The notes below the pieces were generated by a model. It ran no database searches and was not told the origin of the DNA. It saw only the letters and a list, made by a program, of their open reading frames with translations. Shown piece after piece: positions 57,476 to 64,000 of a DNA stretch of 64,000 bases; position 1 is the first letter of the stretch, and the number at the start of each line of letters is the position of its first letter. This DNA comes from Burkholderia sp. WSM2230 (GTDB taxonomy: Bacteria; Pseudomonadota; Gammaproteobacteria; Burkholderiales; Burkholderiaceae), in the NCBI RefSeq assembly GCF_000472445.1, contig NZ_AXAJ01000001.1:868643-932642 (forward strand). Direction: 5' to 3'. The position numbers and the translations under genes are program-made.

Positions 57476-58201
57476 ATGACGGTGTTTTTTATCGGCGCGG
57501 GTCCCGGGGACCCCGAACTGATTACGGTGAAAGGGCAGCGCCTCGTGCGCAGCTGTCCGGTGATTCTGTATGCGGGTTCGCTGGTGCCGGCAGCGGTGCT
57601 CGAGGGACATTCGGCGGTGCAAGTAGTCAACACAGCGGAGCTCGATCTCGATCAGATCGTGGCCTTGCTCAAGCGCGCACACGATCAAGGCCAGGACGTG
57701 GCGCGCGTGCATTCGGGTGACCCGTCGTTGTATGGCGCGATCGGCGAACAGATTCGCAGACTGCGCGAACTCGCGATTCCGTATGAGATCGTGCCCGGCG
57801 TGACGGCAACGGCTGCCTGCGCGGCGACGCTCGGCTGCGAGCTTACGTTGCCTGGCATTTCGCAGACGCTGATTCTCACGCGTTTTGCAAGCAAAACGGC
57901 AATGCCCGAAGGCGAAGAGCTCGCTGATCTCGCGCGGCATCGAGCGACGATGGCGATTCATCTCGGCGTGCGGCACCTCGCGCGTATCGTCGACGAATTG
58001 CGGCCGCACTACGGCGGCGCGTGCCCGATCGCGGTGGTTTATCGCGCGACCTGGCCCGACGAGGAGAAGATCACCGGCACGCTCGACGATATTCTCAGCA
58101 AGGTGCAGCCGACGCAGATCGAGCGCACCGCGTTGATTCTCGTCGGAGACGTGCTTGCCGCCGAAGGCTTCGCCAACTCGACGCTGTACGCCAAAAGCTA
58201 A
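57476..58201 (+). CDS. cobM: Precorrin-4 C11-methyltransferase
   Basis: 241 aa. [49 protein letters not shown] and EIVPGVTATAACAATLGCELT are classic CobM/CbiF motifs. GAGG lies about 7 nt before the ATG. It ends the plus-strand cob arm, 28 bp after cobK. No strong terminator is visible before the convergent MFS gene. Confidence 0.93.
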   Translation: MTVFFIGAGPGDPELITVKGQRLVRSCPVILYAGSLVPAAVLEGHSAVQVVNTAELDLDQIVALLKRAHDQGQDVARVHSGDPSLYGAIGEQIRRLRELAIPYEIVPGVTATAACAATLGCELTLPGISQTLILTRFASKTAMPEGEELADLARHRATMAIHLGVRHLARIVDELRPHYGGACPIAVVYRATWPDEEKITGTLDDILSKVQPTQIERTALILVGDVLAAEGFANSTLYAKS

Positions 58202-58279
58202 CGGGCTGGAGGCGCCCCGCGCAACCTGATAGCGGCATCACGGTGGTAGCCACGGCCCGGCCCTAGGCGTTTGAACGGC

Positions 58280-59773
58280 TCAGTCTTCCAGCGGTGACAG
58301 CGCCTCGAGCGGCACCTTTTTCTCCGCGCCGATGTTGATTGCCGGCACGAGCGTCAGCAGCACGACCACGAAAATCGCAATCGCGAAGATCGACACGAAG
58401 GTGAGGTGCAGCGATTGATGCAGCACCATGCGGATGGCGTCGCTGCCGCCCAGGCTCGCCGCCTGGTTCTGCAGCAGGCTCTTCAGTTGGTCCGATGTCA
58501 CCGCCGCGCTGCCTTGCGAATGGCTCAATCCAAAGTTCAGCACGGCGCCGAACAGCGTCGCGCCGAGCGTGCTGCCGAGATTGCGCGAGAAGAGGTTCGA
58601 CGCGGTCGCGCTACCGCGTTCGTCCATCTTCACGATCTCCTGGATCAGCATGAGGCAACTGACGCTCGAGATGCCCATGCCGAAGCCCATGACGAGCGAG
58701 CCCACCCCTGCGACCAACGGCGAGCCGCCCGGCGCGAGAAACAGCAGCAGCACCGCGCCGACGGGAATGAACGTGCTGCCGCCTATCAGCATGCGCCGCA
58801 AGCCGATACGGTGAAACGTCTTGGCCGCGAGCGTGGCGCCGGTCGGCCAGCCGACCATCATCATCGTGAGCGCCAGGCCGGCAATCACGGGCGAACGGTT
58901 CAGCACGCCTTGCACGTACATCGGCAGGAACGTGGTCGAGCCCATCAGGATCATGCCGGAGAGCAACGTGGCGCCATTGCATGCGGCAATCGGGCGGCGG
59001 CTCCACAGTGCGAACGAGATCATCGGTTCCCTGGCGCGGCGCTCCTGTAGCACGAACAGCAGCAGACACACGACGAATGCGCCGCCGGCCATCGATGCAT
59101 GCGCGAGGTCGTCGTCCCCGGCATAGGTGAGCGCGGTCATCAACGCGGCGATCGCGGCCATGAAGAGCGCCGCTCCCGCGAAATCGATGGAAGGCCGCGC
59201 GTGCCGCTCCGATTCGCGCAGGAACGCAATGAAGCCCGCAGCCGATGCGAGGCCGATCGGCACGTTCATCCAGAAGATCCACGCCCACGACATGTTGCGG
59301 ATGATGAAGCCGCCGACCATCGGCCCGACGACCGCTGAAATCGCCCATACGCTCGCGAGATAGCCCTGCACCTTGCCGCGTTCGCGCGCGGGGTACAGGT
59401 CCGCGACGATCGTCAGCGTGACCGGCTGAATGGCGCCCGCGCCTATGCCTTGAATCAGCCGGAACGCGATCATGGCCGGCATGGACCACGCGAAGCCCGC
59501 GAGCACGGAGCCGAGCAGAAAGATAGCAATGCCGGCGAGCATGATCGGTTTGCGGCCGTACAGATCGGCGAGTTTGCCGAACACCACAGTTATTGCCGTT
59601 TGAGCGAGCAGGAACGACGAAAACACCCAGCTATACAAGTGCAGGTCGCCAAGTTGCGCGACGATCTGCGGCATGGCGGTGGAAACGATGGTGGCTTCAA
59701 TGGCGACCATCGCCATGGAAGCCATCACAGCGGCAATGACCAGAGGGCGCGACGATTGCGGATTGCGGGACAT
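58280..59773 (-). CDS. MFS exporter, DHA2 family, 14 transmembrane helices
   Basis: 497 aa inner-membrane transporter. SMAMVAIEATIVSTAMPQIVAQLGDL is the typical first helix with motif D1, FGKLADLYGRKPIMLAG is motif A, and FRLIQGIGAGAIQPVTLTIVADL and GPMVGGFIIRNMSW follow. It is a different gene from the exporter at 15955 and only distantly similar. Substrate is unknown. It converges on cobM. Confidence 0.87.
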   Translation of the reverse strand: MSRNPQSSRPLVIAAVMASMAMVAIEATIVSTAMPQIVAQLGDLHLYSWVFSSFLLAQTAITVVFGKLADLYGRKPIMLAGIAIFLLGSVLAGFAWSMPAMIAFRLIQGIGAGAIQPVTLTIVADLYPARERGKVQGYLASVWAISAVVGPMVGGFIIRNMSWAWIFWMNVPIGLASAAGFIAFLRESERHARPSIDFAGAALFMAAIAALMTALTYAGDDDLAHASMAGGAFVVCLLLFVLQERRAREPMISFALWSRRPIAACNGATLLSGMILMGSTTFLPMYVQGVLNRSPVIAGLALTMMMVGWPTGATLAAKTFHRIGLRRMLIGGSTFIPVGAVLLLFLAPGGSPLVAGVGSLVMGFGMGISSVSCLMLIQEIVKMDERGSATASNLFSRNLGSTLGATLFGAVLNFGLSHSQGSAAVTSDQLKSLLQNQAASLGGSDAIRMVLHQSLHLTFVSIFAIAIFVVVLLTLVPAINIGAEKKVPLEALSPLED

Positions 59774-59942
59774 GGGGCGAAGTTGGTATCAGAATAGTGG
59801 ATGCGCGTGCCCGAGAGTGCCTCGGCGACGGCCGACACCGAGTATGCACCTTGCGAGCAATCCGTGCAGTCTGTCGGTGCGCGCGCGGGCGTGGCACAGC
59901 GATTGCAACCGACGACATTCTTTCGACACATGGAGGGTCATT

Positions 59943-60215
59943 ATGAGGATCGAATTCACCGGACGCCGTGAAGTGGTGGCGGCCGCGCGCGTCGCCTTCG
60001 AAGCCAATGTCGATGGAAAGGACGTCTGGTGCAGTGTCTCCCTCGACGCGCTGAACGATCATTTCGGCAACGGCGGGCCGTCGGCTCACAATCTCGTGGG
60101 CACCTTCGAGGCGAACCGCGCGCAGATCGAAAACGCCGCCAAGCGGGTGCTCGAAAAGAACGGCGGGCAATCCGTGGAACTCGAAACCCGCGACTTCGAC
60201 AAGACGGGCCCTTGA
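59943..60215 (+). CDS. DUF1488-family small protein
   Basis: 90 aa, of the DUF1488 family: the N-terminal IEFTGRREVVAAARVAFEANVDGKDVWCSVSLDALNDHFG (in parts), then a helix and VELETRDFD at the end. It is soluble, with no membrane segment. The ATG follows GGAGGG. Function unknown. Confidence 0.75.
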   Translation: MRIEFTGRREVVAAARVAFEANVDGKDVWCSVSLDALNDHFGNGGPSAHNLVGTFEANRAQIENAAKRVLEKNGGQSVELETRDFDKTGP

Positions 60216-60390
60216 CGCCGCGTCGCGCGGGTCCGGCATGCGCCGGGCCTGACGCCGACGCACCGATATGCGGGATGAGCAGGAAGCGGCGCGCCTGCCG
60301 AGGGCGCGGCAACGCGGTATAGTCGCGCGCATCGCTCGCGGCCGCAGGCGGCGCGCCGCGCAGCGCAATTTCGACTACCTGGAGAACATC

Positions 60391-61026
60391 GTGCAGGAAA
60401 TCATCGAGGGCTTGATCCGCTTTCAACGCGAAGTGTTTCCGCAGCAAAGCGCATTGTTCAAGCGCCTGTCTACCGCGCAAAGCCCCAACACGCTTTTCGT
60501 GACCTGCTCGGACAGCCGTGTGGTTCCGGAACTGCTGACGCAGGCGGAGCCGGGCGCGCTCTTTGTGATTCGCAATGCGGGCAATATCGTGCCCTCGTAT
60601 GGTCCTGAGCCCGGCGGCGTATCGGCAACGGTCGAATATGCGGTGGCGGTGCTCGGCGTGCGCGACATCGTGATATGCGGCCATTCGAACTGCGGCGCGA
60701 TGACCGCGATCACGACCAACACCAACCTGGAGCACCTGCCGGCGGTGGCGGGCTGGCTGCGTCACGCGGATGCCGCGAAGGCCATCAACGCGTCGCGCAC
60801 CTACGAATCGGCCGCGCAACGCCTGGATGCGCTGGTCAAGGACAACGTCGTCGCGCAACTGGCGAACATCCGCACCCATCCTGCAGTCGCGGTCGGGCTC
60901 GCGAATAAGACGCTGCAACTGCACGGCTGGATTTTCGACATCGAGAGCGGTGTGATGCTCGCACTCGACGGCCGCAGCGGTAAATTCGTGCCTTTGCTTG
61001 AGAATCCGGACATTTTTGCCGTGTAA
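60391..61026 (+). CDS. Beta-carbonic anhydrase
   Basis: 211 aa Zn enzyme interconverting CO2 and bicarbonate. Zn ligands and catalytic dyad are C, D and R in TCSDSRVVP and H and C in [21 protein letters not shown] and [10 protein letters not shown] are class features. The start is GTG with GGAG six nt upstream; the frame continues upstream without family sequence. It is convergent with the AlkB gene, 18 bp apart. Confidence 0.93.
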   Translation: MQEIIEGLIRFQREVFPQQSALFKRLSTAQSPNTLFVTCSDSRVVPELLTQAEPGALFVIRNAGNIVPSYGPEPGGVSATVEYAVAVLGVRDIVICGHSNCGAMTAITTNTNLEHLPAVAGWLRHADAAKAINASRTYESAAQRLDALVKDNVVAQLANIRTHPAVAVGLANKTLQLHGWIFDIESGVMLALDGRSGKFVPLLENPDIFAV

Positions 61027-61044
61027 TGTCCATGCTACGCACGG

Positions 61045-61635
61045 CTAGTCGCGCGGACCGTTGTAGCAGCGAAACGCGAGACTGATGCGCGGCCCGACGC
61101 TCTCGCCAAGCTTGGGAATGCCGTGATCGTGAGTGAACTGCGACGCGTAGCTCATGACGAGGCAACTGCCCGGCTCCAGCTCGACATGCACCGCGCGGCC
61201 GGGGCCTTTCTTGGGGCGGATCGTCATGCGGCGGCTCGCGCCGAGCGATACGATTGCGATCGGCGCGCCGCGCACCAGATTAGCCGTCTTATCGTTATGC
61301 GGCGCGACGCTGTCGTGTTCGTTGCGATACAGGTTGAGACCCACGCGATTGAATGGCGCGCCGACGAGTGAGCGCACTGCTTCGAACGCTTCGCCGAGCG
61401 GCGCGGGCAAGTCCGCGGATTCGCGCAGAAAAGTGGCTATCAGGCGGGGCACGGCCACCTCGCGCTCATACATCATGCGCTGATGGCTGCTCCAGCCGAC
61501 GTTGTCCAGCAGGTCGACAAACCACCGTTGCGCGAGACCGGGCGCGATGGACTCGGGCAGGTAACGTATTCCGCCTTCATTGTCGCGGAACAGGCTGACC
61601 GGTTCCGGGGCAAACAGGTCGTGCTGGGACGCCAT
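61045..61635 (-). CDS. AlkB-like 2OG/Fe(II) DNA dealkylase
   Basis: 196 aa oxidative demethylase of the ALKBH2/3-like type that repairs alkylated bases. Iron ligands are APHNDKT (HxD) and the THDHGIPK His. The 2-oxoglutarate Arg and the R-x5-R end are in GPRISLAFR. Upstream ATGs at 61692 and 61683 fall within or beside the -10 element of the LexA-controlled promoter, so the ATG at 61635, where homologues begin with a short N-terminus reading MASQHDLF, is chosen. It should be SOS-induced. Confidence 0.87.
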   Translation of the reverse strand: MASQHDLFAPEPVSLFRDNEGGIRYLPESIAPGLAQRWFVDLLDNVGWSSHQRMMYEREVAVPRLIATFLRESADLPAPLGEAFEAVRSLVGAPFNRVGLNLYRNEHDSVAPHNDKTANLVRGAPIAIVSLGASRRMTIRPKKGPGRAVHVELEPGSCLVMSYASQFTHDHGIPKLGESVGPRISLAFRCYNGPRD

Positions 61636-61696
61636 GATCGAATGCCGGGCGGGTACAACCGCGCCGGGAAATGACTGGTTCATGCGAGTCATTATA

Positions 61697-61712
61697 CTGT
61701 GTTTTTATACAG
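61697..61712 (-). promoter_or_regulatory. LexA box before the alkB-like gene
   Basis: CTGTGTTTTTATACAG matches CTG-N10-CAG, extended by TAC and TA on its sides. On the minus strand it is followed directly by TATAAT (61696-61691), a perfect -10 element, so LexA would sit across the promoter. Confidence 0.82.
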
Positions 61713-61805
61713 TATTCCCGGCGCTGGCTAGTGTTGCTCTGCTTCTTGTCTCCTCGCGCCGTATGGGCCGGGCCGCCTGACCCGGGCCGACTTAGGCGCG
61801 CGGCA

Positions 61806-63509
61806 TTACTCGCCCGGACTGTACAGGTCGAGCAGTTTCAGCGTGACGCCATTGGTCCAGCCGAAGCCGTCCTGAAGCGGATATTCACCGCCGCCGCCAC
61901 CGCCCGTGCCTGCGCCTTCAACCACGTATTTCTCCACGAGCTTTTTGTCCGACGCATAGACGCCTTTTACGTCGGCGAGAAAGCGTGTACCGATCTGCTG
62001 CGCGAGCGCGTCCTGGCCATAGCGCTTAAGGCCCTGAATCGCGACCCAGTGCAGCGGCGCCCACCCGTTCGGCGCGTCCCACTGTTGGGTGGTGTTGTAG
62101 GTCGTGGTGACGAGGCCGCCCGGCTGCAGCAACGTAGACTGCACCTGCTGCGCGGTCTTCTTCGCGCGATCCGGCCAGGCAGCGCCGACGAACAGTGGAA
62201 ACACCATGGCGGCCGTCTTGTTGTCCCGCGGTTTGGCGAGCTGCCAGTCATAGTCGCCGTAGTAGCCGTTCGGATTCCACAGGTAGCGGTTGATGCCGAG
62301 CGCACGCTTCGTCGCGCGTCCCGCGAATTCGCCGACACAGCGGAAATCGCGCGTCTCGCCGCAGCCTTTCGCGATGGTGATCTCCAGGTGGAACATCAGG
62401 CTGTTCAGATCGACCGGGATGATCGACGTGGTACGCACCGTCGTAAGTGTCATGTTGTCGCCGAACCAGCGCGAGCTGAAATCCCAGCCGCTTTCGGCGG
62501 TGGCGCGCAGTTCACGGTACACGTCGTTCGGATTGCGGCCGGTCGCCTTTTGCGCGGTCTGTATGTCCTCCAGATACGATTCGTCGCGAGGCGTGTCAAG
62601 CTCATCCCAATAGCGGTTCAGGACAGTGCGGTCGGGCATCACCACCACGTTGCGCGTGGCTGAGCCGGCCGGCGTCGAGCTCTCGCCCTGCATCCAGTAG
62701 CCGTATTCCTTGCGCAGCGCAGGCAGGTACTTCTGATAGACGCCGTGGCCTTCCACTTTAGCCGCGAGCTCCACCATGTGCGAGAAGAAGGGCGGTTGCG
62801 AGCGGTCGAGGTAGTACGTGCGATTGCCGTTGGGAATGTGGCCGAACTTGTCGATCATGTACGCGAAGTTGTCGAGCATGTTGTCGACGAGATCTTCGCG
62901 GCCCGCTTCCTGCAGGCCCAGCATCGTGAAATAGGTGTCCCAGTAGTAGCCTTCGCGAAAGCGTCCGCCCGGCACTACATAGGGCTTCGGCAACGGAATC
63001 AGCGAGCTGTTGGGCGGCGCGCTGGTGGTCGTGCGGGTCAGAGCGGGCCATAACCAGTTGATGTGCTCGCGCAGCGTCTGGTTAGCGGGCGGCGTGATCA
63101 CCGGTTCGCTCGGCGGCGTGAAGTACTGGTTCACGAAGTTCGCGAGCGAGAACTGCGAGTTGTTCTTCTGCTGCTGATAAAGCTGCACGATGACGGCGGG
63201 GTCGGCATTCGGCGTTGCGTCGACGAAGGTCTTCTGGTCCGGATAGATCTGCGCCGTTTGCACCGCAGCAAAAAGCTCGCCATACAGTATGTCCGGCGCG
63301 GGCGGAAGCGTGCCGCCGACCTGCGTGTCGGCGTGACAGACCGATGAAAGACCAATGAGGAAGGCGACGCTCGAAACGGCAGCCGCGCGATGCAGGTACT
63401 TTGTGCGGGCACCAGGAAGGGAAGGCTGCGGGAAACCGTTGGGACAGCCAGGCATGCCGGGCGCGCGGCCGGCACAGCGAATGCTGCGCGCTTGCGATGA
63501 CACAATCAT
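61806..63509 (-). CDS. treA: Periplasmic alpha,alpha-trehalase (copy 2)
   Basis: 567 aa GH37 trehalase. A signal peptide or signal anchor lies in the first about 60 residues ([19 protein letters not shown]). Signature 1 is [17 protein letters not shown] and signature 2 is [14 protein letters not shown], both close to the consensus. Catalytic Asp in [11 protein letters not shown], Glu in [26 protein letters not shown] precedes the ATG at 63509, a very strong ribosome site. Copy 1 at 29410 has a more divergent signature 1. Together they allow trehalose use outside the cytoplasm. Confidence 0.92.
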   Translation of the reverse strand: MIVSSQARSIRCAGRAPGMPGCPNGFPQPSLPGARTKYLHRAAAVSSVAFLIGLSSVCHADTQVGGTLPPAPDILYGELFAAVQTAQIYPDQKTFVDATPNADPAVIVQLYQQQKNNSQFSLANFVNQYFTPPSEPVITPPANQTLREHINWLWPALTRTTTSAPPNSSLIPLPKPYVVPGGRFREGYYWDTYFTMLGLQEAGREDLVDNMLDNFAYMIDKFGHIPNGNRTYYLDRSQPPFFSHMVELAAKVEGHGVYQKYLPALRKEYGYWMQGESSTPAGSATRNVVVMPDRTVLNRYWDELDTPRDESYLEDIQTAQKATGRNPNDVYRELRATAESGWDFSSRWFGDNMTLTTVRTTSIIPVDLNSLMFHLEITIAKGCGETRDFRCVGEFAGRATKRALGINRYLWNPNGYYGDYDWQLAKPRDNKTAAMVFPLFVGAAWPDRAKKTAQQVQSTLLQPGGLVTTTYNTTQQWDAPNGWAPLHWVAIQGLKRYGQDALAQQIGTRFLADVKGVYASDKKLVEKYVVEGAGTGGGGGGEYPLQDGFGWTNGVTLKLLDLYSPGE

Positions 63510-63782
63510 GTCTCCTCCTGAAGGAATGGACAACAGGATTGGTCTGCCTCTCACACCCTCTGTTTTGATGACCTGCCGTGACCTGCGTTCGGGGCGTGGC
63601 TAGCATGGCACAAAACCGGCCTTGCTTCAAACTATGCGGGGTGAATTGCGTTGCCGATTCGTGCGACATGGTTCGATGCGTCGAACCGGTCGCGCGTCGA
63701 TTATTTCGGATGGCGAATTGTTATGGAGAGTGGCGCCGCCCCGTGTTTACCGATCGGGGCTGCGACCGCCGTGGCCCGCCGC

Positions 63783-64000
63783 TCAGATACCCAGCCAGCG
63801 CGCGATGACAGGCATCAGCACCGGAACCACAAAAGCGGTGAACACGCCGTTGAGCCCCATACCGAGCCCCGCGAATGCACCCATCTGTTCGCTGACCTGA
63901 AAGGCGCGCGCCGTGCCGATGCCGTGCGACGCAATGCCAAGTGCGAAACCGCGCACTTCGGGCTCCGCGATTCTGAGCGCGTTGAGAATGGCGCGCGCGA
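63783..64000 (-). CDS. LrgB-family protein (C-terminal end, cut by window)
   Basis: The last 72 codons before TGA at 63783-63785 read in the minus direction. The conserved LrgB/CidB motif IASHGIGTARAFQ is seen, followed by two hydrophobic stretches (GAFAGLGMGLNGVFTAF and VVPVLMPVIARWLGI), as in these multi-pass membrane proteins linked to holin-like or metabolite export. The start and the probable lrgA partner lie outside the window. Confidence 0.85.
   Translation of the reverse strand, partial: ARAILNALRIAEPEVRGFALGIASHGIGTARAFQVSEQMGAFAGLGMGLNGVFTAFVVPVLMPVIARWLGI

Noticed and set aside
61683..61692. Upstream ATGs of the AlkB-like gene
   Set aside because: They lie in or next to the -10 element TATAAT, and the sequence between them and 61635 is not family-like.
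63630..63660. Possible sigma-54 promoter TGGCAC...TTGC near 63614-63634
   Set aside because: The GG to GC spacing is 15 rather than 10 bp.

Overview
The window is high-GC bacterial chromosome with dense gene packing, many GTG/TTG starts and 4-bp ATGA overlaps. Its contents (acdS/acdR, VpsR-like and PrpR-like sigma-54 regulators, ahpCF, a CobG-dependent cobalamin cluster, two periplasmic trehalases) fit a plant- or soil-associated Burkholderiales bacterium, most likely Paraburkholderia or a close relative. This is inferred from protein families only. I see no insertion sequence, prophage, CRISPR array, tRNA or rRNA, so this looks like core or lineage-typical chromosome rather than an island.

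Layout. 1-1621: end of a lactate-oxidation operon (lutB partial, lutC). 1646-5811: a LexA-box-headed operon with a FAN1-type VRR-NUC nuclease and an XPD/DinG-like Fe-S helicase carrying an N-terminal nuclease-like domain. 5835-8567: large MscS channel. 9076-10533: VpsR-like sigma-54 activator facing a 1.4-kb region without a convincing gene. 11948-15435: small unknown protein, nicotinamide phosphoribosyltransferase, NTF2-like protein, prolyl-4-hydroxylase-like dioxygenase. 15499-17501: acetyltransferase, MFS exporter and a possible leader peptide. 17797-20895: isocitrate lyase/PEP mutase-family enzyme divergent from a PrpR-like activator, with a sigma-54 promoter and upstream repeats between them. 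20914-23369: OxyR-type site, ahpC, ahpF. 23576-25370: pirin and a divergent LysR. 25432-27136: acdS and divergent acdR around a 17-bp palindrome. 27312-29339: exported MsrA and MipA/OmpV. 29410-31251: trehalase 1. 31515-37786: a four-gene signalling operon (hybrid kinase, CheR, CheB, REC-kinase). 37804-41976: LysR, aromatic aminotransferase, class II aldolase, ketopantoate-reductase-like enzyme. 42010-49392: AI-2E/PerM-like protein, DUF445 protein and an SbcD/SbcC-like pair. 49417-58201: cobalamin cluster in two divergent arms with a cobalamin riboswitch. 58280-64000: MFS exporter, DUF1488 protein, beta-carbonic anhydrase, LexA-controlled AlkB homologue, trehalase 2 and the end of an lrgB-like gene.

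Themes. DNA repair and stress: two LexA boxes, one before FAN1-helicase and one before alkB; an SbcCD-like pair without a zinc hook; OxyR-type control of AhpCF; an exported one-Cys MsrA. Plant association: ACC deaminase with both diagnostic residues, plus trehalose use. Cobalamin: an oxygen-dependent CobG entry enzyme combined with CbiG and CbiD, which are typical of the anaerobic route. The most unusual assemblies are the nuclease-helicase fusion in the SOS operon, the chemotaxis-type CheR/CheB pair in a kinase operon with no receptor or CheA, and the soluble C-terminal domain on the AI-2E-family protein.
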